DNA of 64,000 nucleotides. It comes from Polytrichum commune (Eukaryota; Streptophyta; Polytrichopsida; Polytrichales; Polytrichaceae). A model generated the notes under the pieces. The model was given only the letters and a program-made list of their open reading frames with translations. It was not told the DNA's origin and made no database searches. Below, one piece after another: positions 9,780 through 21,775 of the stretch. Location: the NCBI GenBank assembly GCA_950295325.1, contig OX485806.1, forward strand, positions 31,560,001 through 31,624,000. The letters run 5' to 3'. A program made the translations under genes and the position numbers. The first letter of the stretch is position 1. Each line of letters opens with the position of its first letter.

Positions 9780-12700
9780 TGTGTCAGATTTCCGAGATAC
9801 CCTTTGGGGGGGTCTAAAGTGGGATGAATTGAGTGTGAAGTGAGTTTAGGGTACACTTTGGTAAGGTTGTGATTAGACCTGAATCTGATGTGAGTGTGAA
9901 TTTAGTTTAGGTTAGAAGTCAATACGGTTGTGATAAGGCCTGAATCTGATGTGAGTGTCAATTCAGTGTTGGTTTGATATTGCTTAGGTTATGAATAGGC
10001 CCGAAATGTGATGTGAGTGTGAAGTGAGGTAAGGTTAGAAGTTGACAAGGTTGTGATTAGGCTTGAATCTGAGGTGAGTGTGAATTCAGTGTTGGTTAGA
10101 TGATGCTTAGGCCCGAAATCTGATGTCAGCGTGTAGTGAGGTAAGGTTAGAAGTTGATAAGGTTGTGATTAGGCTTGAATCTGAGCGGAGTGTTACTTCA
10201 GTGTTGGTTAGATGTTGCTCACGCCCGAAATCTGATGTGAGTGTGTAGTGAGGTAAGGTTAGAATTTGATAAGGTTGTGATTAGGCCTCAATCTGATTTA
10301 AGTGTGAAGTGAGTAAGGCACATATAAGGCCTGAAATCCAATTTTTGAAAGTCACATTTGTTCAAAATAGTGTGTCTCGGTCCCGAGACACCCTAGACAA
10401 GGTTATTAAGTGGGCTGAATTCAATGTGACATCAATTGGGTTATAAGTTGAAAAGGTTGTGATGACGCCTCATTCTGATATAAGTGTGAAGTGAGTTTGG
10501 GTTATATGTAGCCTAGGTTGTGATTAGGACTGAAATCTGATTTGTGTGTGAAGTTGGTAAAGGTGATATAAGGCCTGAAATCAAATTGTTGAAAGCCACA
10601 TTTCTTCAACATTGTGTGTCTCGGTCCCGAGACACCCTAGACAAGGGTATGAAGTGGGCAGACTTCAGTGTGATATGAATTGGGTTAGAAGTTGATAAGG
10701 TTGAGGTTAGGCCTGAATCTGATTTAAGTGTGAGATGAGTTTGGGTTCTATGTAGCCTAGGTTGTGATTGGGCCTGAAATATGATTTAAGTGTGAAGTTG
10801 GTAAGGCACATATAAGGCCTGAAATCCAATTTTCGAAAGTCACATTTGTTCAAAATAGTGTGTCTCGGTCCCGAGACACCCTAGACAAGGTTATTAAGTG
10901 GGCTGAATTCAATGTGACATCAATTGGGTTAGAAGTTGAAAAGGTTGTGATTAGGCCTCATTCTGATATAAGTGTGAAGTGAGTTTGGGTTATATGTAGC
11001 CTAGGATGTGATTGGGCCTGAAATCTGATTTGTGTGTGAAGTTGGTAAGGCTGATATAAGGGCTGAAATCCAATTTTTGAAAGTCACATTTGTTGAAAAT
11101 AGTGTGTCTCGGTCCCGAGACACCCTAGACAAGGGTATTAAGTGGGTTGAATTCAACGTGACATCAATTGGGTTATAAGTTGAAAAGGTTGTGATTACAC
11201 CTCATTCTGATATAAGTCTGAAGTGAGTTTGGGTTATATGTAGCCTAGGTTGTGATTATGCCTGAAATCTGATTTATGTGTGAAGTTGGTAAAGGTGAAA
11301 AAAGCCCTGAAATCCAATTTTTGAAAGTCACATTTGTTCAAAATAATGTGTCTCGGTCCCGAGACACCCTAGACAAGGGTATGAAGTGGGCAGACTTCAG
11401 TGTGAAATGGATTGGGTTAGAAGTTGATAAGGTTGTGGTTAGGCCTGAATCTGATTTAAGTGTGAGATGAGTTTGAGTTATATGTAGCCTAGGTTGTGAT
11501 TGGGACTGAAATATGATTTAAGTGTGAAGTTGGTAAGGCTGATATAAGGCCTGAAATCCAATTTTTGAAAGTCACATTTGTTCAAAATAGTGTGTCTCGG
11601 TCCCGAGACACCCTAGACAAGGGTATTAAGTGGGCTGAATTCAATGTGACATCAATTGGGTTATAAGTTGAAAAGGTTGTGATTACGCCTCATTCTGATA
11701 TAAGTGTGAAGTGAGTTTGGGTTATATGTAGCCTAGGTTGTGATTATGCCTGAAATCTGATTTATGTGTGAAGTTGGTAAAGGTGATATAAGGCCTAAAA
11801 CCAAAGTGTTGAAAGCCACATTTCTTCAACATTGTGTGTCTCAGCCCAGAGACACCCTAGACAAGGGTATTAAGTGGGCAGACTTCAGTGTGATATGAAT
11901 TGGGTTAGACGTTGATAAGGTTGAGGTTAGGCCTGAATCTGATTTAAGTGTGAGATGAGTTTGGGTTCTATGTAGCCTAGGTTGTGATTGGGCCTGAAAT
12001 ATGATTTAAGTGTGAAGTTGGTAAGGCACATATAAGGCCTGAAATCCAATTTTTGAAAGTCACATTTGTTCAAAAAAGTGTGTCTCGGTCCCGAGACACC
12101 CTAGACAAGGTTATTAAGTGGGCTGAATTCAATGTGACATCAATTGGGTTAGAAGTTGAAAAGGTTGTGATTAGGCCTCATTCTGATATAAGTGTGAAGT
12201 GAGTTTGGGTTATATGTAGCCTAGGATGTGATTGGGCCTGAAATCTGATTTGTGTGTGAAGTTGGTAAGGCTGATATAAGGGCTGAAATCCAATTTTTGA
12301 AAGTCACATTTGTTCAAAATAGTGTGTCTCGGTCCCGAGACACCCTAGACAAGGGTATTAAGTGGGTTGAATTCAACGTGACATCAATTGGGTTATAAGT
12401 TGAAAAGGTTGTGATAAAACCTCATTCTGATATAAGTCTGAAGTGAGTTTGGGTTATATGTAGCCTAGGTTGTGATTATGCCTGAAATCTGATTTATGTG
12501 TGAAGTTGGTAAGGCTTATATAAGGCCTTAAATAAAAATTTTGAAAGTCACATTTGTTCAAAATAATGTGTCTCGGTCCCGAGACACCCTAGACAAGGGT
12601 ATGAAGTGGGCAGACTTCAGTGTGAAATGGATTGGGTTAGAAGTTGATAAGGTTGTGGTTAGGCCTGAATCTGATTTAAGTGTGAGATGAGTTTGAGTTA

Positions 12701-14610
12701 TATGTAGCCTAGGTTGTGATTAGGCCTAAAATATGATTTATGTGTGAAGTTGGTAAAGGTGATATAAGGCCTGAAATCAAATTGTTGAAAGCCACATTTG
12801 TTCAAAATAGTGTGTCTCGGTCCCGAGACACCCTAGACAAGGGTATTAAGTGGGCTGAATTCAGTGTGGCATCAATTGGGTTATAAGTTGAAAAGGTTGT
12901 GATTAGGCCTCATTCTGATATAAGTGTGAAGTGAGTTTGGGTTATATGTAGCCTAGGTTGTGATTAGGCCTGAAATCTGATTTATGTGTGAAGTTGGTAA
13001 AGGTGATATAAGGCTTGAAATCAAATTGTTGAAAGCCACATTTGTTCGAAATAGTGTGTCTCGGTCCCGAGACACCCTAGACAAGGGTATTAAGTGGGCA
13101 GACTTCAGTGTGAAATGAATTGGGTTAGAAGTTGATAAGGTTGAGGTTAGGCCTGAATCTGATTTAAGTGTGAAGTGAGTTTGGGTTATATGTAGCCTAG
13201 GTTGTGATTAGGCCCGAAATCTGATTTATGTGTGAAGTTGGTAAGGCTTATATAAGGCCTTAAATAAAATTTTTGAAAATCACACTTCTTCAAAATAATG
13301 TGTCTCGGTCCCGAGACACCCTAGACAAGGGCCTTAAGTGGGCAGACTTCAGTGTGAAATCAACTGCGTTATATTTTGCTGAGGTTGTGGTTAGGCCTGA
13401 ATCTGATTTAAGTGTGAAGTGAGTTTGGGTTATATGTAGCCTAGGTTGTGATTAGGCCTCAAATCTGATTTATGTGGGAAGTTGGTAAAGGTGATATAAG
13501 GCCTGAAATCAAATTGTTGAAAGCCACATTTGTTCAACATAGTGTGTCTCGGTCCCGAGACACCCTAGACAAGGGTATTAAGTGGGCAGACTTCAGTGTG
13601 AAATGAATTGGGTTAGAAGTTGATAAGGTTGTGGTTAGGGCTGAATCTGATTTAAGTGTGAGATGAGTTTGGGTTCTATGTAGCCTAGGTTGTGATTAGG
13701 CCTGAAATATGATTTATGTGTGAAGTTGGTAAGGCTTATATAAGGCCTTAAATCAAATTTTTGAAAGTCACACTTCTTCAAAATAATGTGTCTCGGTCCC
13801 GAGACACCCTAGACAAGGGTCTTAAGTGGGCTGAAGTAAGTGTGAAATCAATTGGGTTAGATGTTGCTGAGGTCGTGATTAGGCTTAACTCTGATTTAAG
13901 TGTGAAGTGAGTTTGGGTTATATGTTTCTTAGGTTGGAATTAGGCATGGAATTAAGTGGGCAGACTTCAGTGTGAAATGGATTGGGTTAGAAGTTGATAA
14001 GGTTGTGGTTAGGCCTGAATCTGATTTAAGTGTGAGATGACTTTGAGTTATATGTAGCCTAGGTTGTGATTGGGCCTGAAATATGATTTAAGTGTGAAGT
14101 TGTTAAGGCTGCTATAAGGCCTGAAATCAAATTTCTGAAAGTCAGCTTTGTTCAAAAAAGTGTGTCTCGGTCCCGAGACACCCTAGACAAGGGTCTTAAG
14201 TGGGCTGAATTAAGTGTGAAGTGAGTTAAGATTAGAAGTTGATAAGGTTGTGATTAGGCCTGAATGTTGCTTAAGTGTGTCTAGGTCCCGCCAAGGGTCT
14301 TAAGTGGGATGAATTGAGTGTGCAATCAATTGGGTTAGATGTTGCTATGGTTTTCATTAGGTTGAATCTGATCTAAGTGTGAAGTCAGTTGGGTTAGATG
14401 TTCCTAAACTTATGATTATGCCCGAAATGTGATTTTAGTGTCAAGTGAGGTAAGGTTAGAAGTTGATAAGGTTGTGATTAGGCCTGAATCTGATTTAAGT
14501 GTGAATTGAGTTTGGGTTATAGGTTGCTTAGGTTGTGATTAGGCCCGAAATCAGATTTGATTTTGAATTTAGTTTAGGCTAAATGTTAGTCAGTTTGTGA
14601 TTAGGCCTCA
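9780..14610 (+). repeat. 244-bp tandem array with a palindrome in each unit
   Basis: The palindrome GTGTCTCGG-TC-CCGAGACAC (9-bp arms, 2-nt centre) starts at 10372, 10616, 10860, 11104, 11348, 11592, 12080, 12324, 12568, 12812, 13056, 13300, 13544, 13788 and 14162. A damaged copy sits at 11836. From 10372 to 13788 every step is exactly 244 bp. The unit is itself made of two related halves with words such as GTTAGAAGTTGATAAGG and TAGGCCTGAA. The flanks (9780-10370 and 14180-14610) hold diverged units without the palindrome. Blocks five units apart (1,220 bp) are more alike than neighbours, so there is higher-order structure. The array probably lies in an intron between 9741 and 14674. Confidence 0.95.
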
Positions 14611-14673
14611 GCTGAATTGTGCATATGCGCTTATTTGAATTCGGGGAGCTTCTATTATATTTTCTTTCCACAG

Positions 14674-17583
14674 ATATCCGACCAGGCTTCCATTATCTAT
14701 GAAGAAACAGTGCGTCAAGATAGACTGGTTATCAACTTTGAAGTGCCCAGCGAGCCCTTATCCTTGGTTGCATACATCGAGGATTGTAGAATGAAGTTAT
14801 GGGACAATGCATTCCCCACCTTCTTCCGAGGGCAGGATGCTTTTAACCAAACTCACGAATTTGAGGGCTTCAAAGGAACTGACTTGATTGTCAGAAGAGT
14901 ACTCTTTCGGTAAGATTTATCCTTCTCCAACTAGAACTCTTATTGATTTGTCATATTGATTTGGTTGTTCACATGACATGTATTTTGATTGCAAGGTATA
15001 TAACGATGAGGTTTTTTTTAACCCGCAGGTATTTCAAGTACGAGCTCCTTGCAAAAGGAGCAATAACAAAAGAAGATCTCCCAATATTTCTCTCTACATG
15101 GCTTGACAGGTCGAACTCAACGTGCATGTTCTCAGCAAATCAGCAGCGGACGTGGTCTACCTCGCATCTCACAGGAGGTGGATGGTACCTCGACTGTGCT
15201 CCTAGTTTCACTCCATCCTTTGAAACTGAACTTAGGAAGTCGAGGGATGCAGTTGGAGAGTCTTGTGTTGAGATGGTTGATTTACAGGGCATTGAAGACG
15301 AGCACGAGAGGGCAAAGGCCCTCTCGCGACGTCTAGAAGAAGATAGGAAGAAAGCGCTTAAGGTGAAGGAAGCTGAGGAGAAAGCGGCCCAGAAAAAGAT
15401 GGCAAAACTCCACAACTCTCTGGAGAAGACTAACAAGAGGGGGAAGAAGAAGATGAACCCCCCTCCAGAGCCAAAATGTAAGAGCCCACCTGCGCCTAGT
15501 CCTACATATGATTCTGGTTCTCATGCTCCAATTCAATCTAGAGGAACCAAACGCGATTCCTCCTATGAGCAGTTAAGCCAAGGAATCCCTGTTTTCACAT
15601 CGGTTGAGGAGGATGATGGCCAAGTTGGGGAGTGGATTAAAAACTTCTCACTAGAGCAAGTCCTTGGTGGCGACACGGGCAGCTTGAGTCCATTATATGA
15701 CGAGTTAAAGAGCTTCATTTCTAAGGTACCATACTGCTCAACAGCTTTGTTTTGTTTATGTTTTCATTCAATTCTAATTCTCAAGCTGCGGAGTCCCATG
15801 AATGAGTTCTCAAGTTTCTTTCAATCATTCATAGGTCATCATTCTCATTACAATGTCATCCAACACATTTCTTTGTTAGTTTTCATTGTATGAAAACTTC
15901 AGCACTTGCTTAAGTCGTTGACTTCTATCTGTTTTTGTATGTTATATGCGATTTCATTACATACACATCTCCTTCTCATGTATTTGATCTCGAAGTCAAT
16001 TAATTGATTCACATTAATTCAGAACGGTGTCAAGTTAGAATGTGTGCAATCTTTGATTTTCTTGTCGGAGTTTTGATAAAAAAAATTTCATGCGCAGCAC
16101 TGAAGTGACAAAGGCCGATGCTACAAAGGATCTGCTGCGGAAGTACCCTGTGTGGACTTGATTCTTGCAGATCTTCCAGAGGGCCTTCCTGTTCCAGGAA
16201 TTTCGAGTCCACCTTCGTCTATTCCCGCCTGGAACATAGAACCTGAGGATTGGTTTCAAACAATCTTTGATTTCGCAGACCATCACCTCCAAGACGATGG
16301 GGCGATAATTTTGTTCCATCCTTTTCGAATGTCTACAAAGTCAATCATTCTTGGGTACTGTTCCACTTATGGATTTGCTGTTCGCAAAGAGTGGTGGGGG
16401 ATGAACAAGCTTCACCTGACGTCACCAATTAATCCAGTCTTGACTGTGAGTTCATTTTATGATATGACTTATTGCTAATTTGATTGATAGCTGTATCTTA
16501 TGTTATTAATCTTGTGAAACTAATCTTCCATTTCATTTGCTGGAATGTGCTTAATGATTTTTATCGTATTTCGTAAGTAAAGTAATTAATTGTTTTTGTA
16601 ATCTGCAGACCATGAGGTTTGGATTAACTTTAGTTGTGAGGAGCATTCCGGAGGTGCGTGCTTCCAGATTTTGCTTTCAACACATCCCTGCACTAGACCG
16701 TCACGGGGTTGATGTGGCACGGGATGACATTCTCCAGAACTTGGTGTCAAGGGAGGATCAGTTAATGGATGGATCCACCCCTTGGCGTGGTCCTCGCGAA
16801 AAATCCCTCGCCCTTATACAAATGCTCATTCAGGCATCTTCTTCACCCGGGGATATTGTTCTAGACTGCTCTACAGCTACGGGTACGTTGAACATCTCTT
16901 CATGTTTTAGTAAATAACCGTTGACCATTTAATGTTAATTAATTTTTATGTTGTTTGAGATCTGAACTTCATTGTTTTCTTATTTTGCAGGAGTTTCCAT
17001 TCATGCGTGCCGCAATGTGAACCGTCACATTGCGGCATTAGAGGCTGACAAGGCAATTTTTGAAGCCTTGATCGCTCCTCTAATTCGATCTGCTTCGGCC
17101 ATAGAAGTGAAATCAAGAGATGTTGTCATGTCAGAGGATCCAGATAGCGAAATCATGGTTGTTCAAAAGATCGTGAAGAAGTCAAGGTTTAGTAAGTGAG
17201 TATAGCTACTATTTCTACTACTAGTGATATATTTTCTTATTTGCTTTCATATGAGGCGGTTTTATAACCATGTTGCCATTTGCATTTGCAGAAGCGGTAA
17301 TTTGAGATACCCTAGTCACCGCCCTTTTTTTTGGGACCCTAAGTTCTATCCAAGCCCTCCAAAGTCATGGCGGCTCCCTTCATACGCAAATGACGTTGCC
17401 AATGAATTAGCGGAAGGTTCATATCGTACATTTAGACCTAAGGAGTTGATGCTAAGCGGTATAGAGTATGTTGATTTAGAAGCTGTTGAGTCTGAGGATG
17501 AAGGTTCTTCATATGCAGATAGTACAGATTCTAAAGTCTCTGTAGCATTATCTGATAATTGTGATTTCGATTATATGTCTTAG
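14674..17583 (+). CDS. Beta-class DNA methyltransferase-like protein, copy 1
   Basis: Exons: 14674-14909, 15029-15725, about 16106-16445, 16609-16882, 16991-17195 and 17292-17583. All junctions are GT-AG and phase-consistent except 15725 to the 16.1-kb exon. The acceptor before 14674 is strong (TTTCTTTCCACAG). Features in order: a region shared with copy 2 (RVLFR|YFKYELL, WYLDC), a charged coiled-coil stretch (EDEHERAKALSRRLEEDRKK), a motif-IV-like VDLILADLPEG, then STPWRGPREKSLALI and GDIVLDCSTATG-VSIHACRN...ALEAD, which match motifs X and I of circularly permuted (beta-class) N4/N6 methylases. The usual (D/N/S)PP(Y/W) catalytic motif reads DLPE, so activity is doubtful. The last exon carries WRLPSYANDVA, also conserved in copy 2, and an acidic tail. 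AdoMet binding is inferred; the substrate is unknown. Confidence 0.7.
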
Positions 17584-18125
17584 GTAGAATTTTGTGTCTT
17601 ATTGCTTGTATAATAATATATTTTTGCATTTGATTGTTAATTGTCCGTTTAGTGCGGTAATCTTCATGGTTTTCCTTAGACAGTGAATTATATTTTGTAA
17701 TGCCTTCTTACACTCTTACCCTACACCCTCCTTGCACTCTATTACTCAATAAGACATAGAGGTAAACTACCTCATTATCCACCATAGCATCATCCATGTC
17801 ACAAAATTCAAAACAAAACCCAAAAAACATAAAGAAATGTAGTTGTAAAAATATAGATCAAAACATGAAACAAAGACAAAGGAAAACTAAACCGAAAAAC
17901 TAAACCAAAAAATTAAAGATGATAAGTATAGAATATCTATACGTTTTTTAGAATTACAAAAAATAAGAAGAGAGACTGGAAGAAGAATGGAAGAATAAAA
18001 AAATCAGAAGATAGAATGGAAGAAGAATGGAATAACCCAAAAAAGGCTTGTGCATAAATATGGACATCATCCTATGTTTTTGGTTCAAATCAAACATCAA
18101 ACCCCAAGAAATCCGAGGCCATATC
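17584..18125. other. 3' flank of methyltransferase copy 1
   Basis: AT-rich, with TATAATAATATA shortly after the stop and a purine-rich stretch (GGAAGAAGAATGGAA words at about 17970-18030). No gene seen. Confidence 0.4.
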
Positions 18126-18417
18126 CAAAGTGGTCACTCCCACATGAAATATGAACCACTTGGCATGCTGAGACTCAACCTGAAACCAATGATTTGATGT
18201 CAAATTTATGGAGTCAGGTTGAATGTAGCTAAGCATGAAACCCAAACATGGCATGCCCACATTCAACTGGAAACCATAAACTTTAATTCACCCTAAACAT
18301 AAACCCCTAGGCCTTGTCCAAAGTGGCCATGCCGAGACCGAACATGAAATCTAAGCCATTGGGCATGTCGAGACCCAAATTGATACCAATGATTCGATTT
18401 CAAATTTATGGAGTCAG
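18126..18417. repeat. Two diverged direct repeats of about 100 bp
   Basis: 18126-18227 and 18317-18417 share CCAAAGTGG, GACCCAA/GACTCAA, ACCAATGATT and AAATTTATGGAGTCAG in the same order, offset by about 190 bp. Confidence 0.55.
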
Positions 18418-19479
18418 TATAGCAAGCAAATACAGTATAGGTTCCTCAACCACGGTTATAGGTTCTTTTTATCAATAAATTTGTCAATAAATATTTCAAA
18501 TTTTAGCTCTACACCGCGGTAATAGGGCATGTTTCACCACACAAAATTTCAATATTCTAGAAAACTTACCGCTCACCGCTCGCAAAATAGCTTTTCCCCC
18601 GGAACCTCAACAAGCCAGTTAGATTTCGGTAGTTTACGCATTTAGGCAAAATGTGGGAAAGATGAACACATTTGGATATGCTTGGAGACATGGACTACAT
18701 AATATCATTCAAGTTATTTATATTTATCTGCTCAATTTGTGTGCTCAATTTCTTGTTTGGCTCAATCATGTAGCGCATGACTTAAATGTGTCGTCAATGT
18801 TTGGAATGTGCCTAGAAATGTGACTGACATTCAGAATTGCAAGTAATACGAATCTAACTCAATACAGTTACAACAATGCACAAAGAACTACGCAATGTGA
18901 CTCTCCATCTACGCGAATATCACTCCATCAAGTCACATTGTGCATCACATGCTACTAAGAATATGACTACAGAACGTTGTGAGGCCAAACCCACCACCCT
19001 TAAGCGTCCTAGTCCAGGTGGTGGTTTCGAGAATCACATGAGTCATACCCAAGCTTGTGTGATATGAAATGCAACTTCCATCGCTACTAGCTCCCACCTA
19101 CTTTAAGTCATGACATTTTATTGATGCTAACATTTTGAATAGGTAGAGCATTGGCTCCTTCAAGGGTCCAGGTCGCGGCCGTAGCCACACAGGCCCTTAA
19201 GAACATCCCCCGTGCTCTTTTAGTATCGATTTTCTTTGTCTCGCCATCGCGAGACTCCTTCACACTTTCCATTAACTTGTGTACTTGGTTTATTCCATAG
19301 AGAGGATACAAGTGTTAAACAACACTATGCTATGTAAGCAACCCCAAATACAATCACTTATGGACCCCACACACACCTCCACCTATCCTAATGTGACTCA
19401 ATACTTGTGCTATTACTCAAATTGACCCATTGAGATCTGACCTACTAAGTCCCAGCTACTTACGGTAATCAGCTTAATC
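18418..19479. other. Intergenic with a dispersed repeat end
   Basis: ACTTACCGCTCACCGCTCGC (about 18564-18590) is the inverse of the AGCGGTGAGCGGTAA repeat at 3.6 kb, and AAAATAGCTTTT and GGAACCTC flank both. No convincing gene is seen: short frames at 18876 and 19108 lack any domain. Confidence 0.4.
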
Positions 19480-19875
19480 TCAGTCTGCATCTAGGCCAAG
19501 GCCATCAACTTAATCTCAATCTGCAACTACGGCCACAGGTCAGCAGCTAAGGCCACGGCCATAAGCTAATCTCAGTCTGCAGCTAGGCCTTGGCCAGAAG
19601 CTTAATCTTAGTCTGCAGCTAGGCCTCGGCCAGAAGCTAAGCCACAACCAGCAACTTAATCTCAGTCTGCAGTTAGGCCACGGCCAGAAGCTAAGGCCAC
19701 GGTCATAAGTTCAATCACAGGTCAGCAGCTACTGCCACAGGTCAGCAGCTAAGCTACACCAGCAGCTAATCTCAGTCTGCAGTTAGGCCTCGGCCAGAAG
19801 CTAAGCCACAACCAGCAACTAATCTCAGTCTGCAGTTAGGCCACGGCCAGAAGCTAAGCCACAACCAACAACTAA
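19480..19875. repeat. Minisatellite of CAGTCTGCAGCTAGGCC / GGCCAGAAGCTAAGCC words
   Basis: Short units such as TCAGTCTGCAGTTAGGCC, ACGGCCAGAAGCTAA and CCACAACCAGCAACTAATC recur many times in varying order over about 400 bp. No coding function is visible. Confidence 0.8.
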
Positions 19876-21119
19876 TTAATAATCTTCAAAACTACCTTCT
19901 AATCACCTACATTCCCAAGCTCCCCTTAATCAACTAAATTAATTACTTCAATCAACTAAATTCCTCATCGTCACTCAACCCACACACACACTTCTCACAC
20001 CCTTCTCGCACATTCCTCACACACTCCCACTTATAACATGTGGGGTGCCAAGGAGCACAAGGGAAAGAGGATGAGAGAGGGAAGAGTGAGGATTTAAATA
20101 GTGAGTTGAGAGGGAGTACGTAAACACCTTCAAGATAAGCCCTTCTAATCCCTTCCTACTTTGTAGGCTCTCATCTTATCTTCTTAAGCCTTTGTCTCTT
20201 AAACTAACAACATAGATCCTAATTCAAACATTTAAACCAAGGAACTACCCTTGGTTCTACACTCCCTACATTCACCTAACTAAGGAACCTCTTCACGCTA
20301 CCTACTTCTAATAAATCCTCTCTATACTAGCCTAATGACTAAACATAACTTTATTCAAGCTTCACTCTTTTTATATTTTTGTGGATAATCATAAAACATC
20401 AAAACATAACATCTAATGGTTTCGAAGGGTTAAGAACACATGTGAGCACTATTTTGGGCTCACAAACGTCATATAATAATGTCATCCCCGCAGAAAATGT
20501 GACTAACGCCCCCAAAAACATGACTACAAGCAATAAAAAAACTAGCAGTCACATTCCACGTGGCCTGCCACGTCGTCAAAATTATGACACATGCAAGTCA
20601 TATTACACGTCAGCAGAAAACATGACTACATGGAGTCACATGCCACGTCGGTTTGGTACTTTTTCTGTCCGGGCAGGTCAAAAAAGAGCACAGACTCCAA
20701 GGCTAGTCAAGGTATGCCCCACGTGCAGTGGGGATCGTAGAATCTGTCATTTTATATGCCCCCACAACCGTACATATTCATATGACTTATATCCGAAGCG
20801 ACTCGTCGGTAATGACTAGATCCAGTCACCGCGCGCGTCATCCTCATCCGGAGCCTCGTCAGTCATATTTTGGGATTTTATAACTTAAGGCAGTCATAAA
20901 TTGCAGTCACAAAATACCCAATCTGTTGTAGTGACTTCAAGGTTCGTGCATGCTGCCGTTCATGAGCACTTATCCACAGCATGCAAGTTCATGAGCACCT
21001 ATCCATAGCATGCAAGCCCACCGTAAACTTTGCAATGAACTTAAATTCAACACACCTCGCAATACCCTCCGCATTATACGCCGGATTTTGTGGTGTATTT
21101 GGGCAACCCTAACCCTTTC
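19876..21119. other. Intergenic, AGTCATA/ATGACT-rich
   Basis: A 146-codon frame at 20379-20819 spans repeats of ACATGACTAC and AGTCACAT(T/G)CCACGT and has no recognisable domain, so I treat it as chance. Similar AGTCACAT words also occur near 18930-18980. Confidence 0.4.
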
Positions 21120-21775
21120 GACTAGTGTTGGCGGGTTTTGAGTCTGACCCTTATGAGGTTTGGGTCGGTCGACCCAAACCCCTCCACTAATGTTTAGGGT
21201 TTTAGTCTGACCCTTATGAGATTTGGGTCGGTCGACCCAAACCCCTCCACTAGTGTTGGCGGGTTTTGAGTGTGACCCTTATGAGGTTTCAGTCGATCGA
21301 CCCAAACCCCTCCACTAGTGTGGGCGGTTTCAATATGACCTTTCAGAAGGTTTGGGTCGGTCGACCCGAACTTTTTCGTAGACCGTCAACGAATTGTTAA
21401 TGGCCCTTAACCAATATACTGAGAAGGTTTGGATGGACAGAGTACGAACCTTAACCCATCACATCAATGTCTGGGTCGACCGACCCAAACCCCTACCCAG
21501 TGTGGGTGGATTTACCCTGAGAAAGTTTGGGTCGGTCGACCCAAACCCCAACCCCAGCTTGGGCGGATGTAGTTTGACCATGACAAGGTTTGGGTCGGTC
21601 GACCCAAATTTTTTTCCCACAGCGTGATCGAATTCTGAATGGCCCTGAACCCATCATTGTACAAGGTTTGAGTCGGTCGACCGAAACCCGACCCCATCCC
21701 ATGGGCAAGCTGTGGATGGTCCTGAATCCATGGTGCCACAGGGTTTAGGTCGGTCGACCCAAACTCCCTCCCAAA
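21120..21775. repeat. Palindrome array, GTTTGGGTCG-NN-CGACCCAAAC
   Basis: About nine copies of a 22-bp palindrome (10-bp arms, 2-nt centre, mostly GT) start near 21158, 21221, 21286, 21350, 21465, 21526, 21588, 21663 and 21743. Some arms carry single changes. Between them lie related spacers (CCCTCCACTAGTGTTGGCGG, TGACCCTTATGAGG), giving a period near 63-65 bp in the first half. Exact versions with other centres occur at 62328-62417. Confidence 0.9.

Noticed and set aside
10372-14181. Regularly spaced 20-bp dyads as a CRISPR array
   Set aside because: Spacers are about 224 bp and similar to each other, the setting is eukaryotic, and there are no cas genes. It is a satellite.
20379-20819. 146-codon protein on the plus strand
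   Set aside because: It overlaps AGTCACAT/ATGACTAC repeats, has no domain and shows no splice or promoter context.
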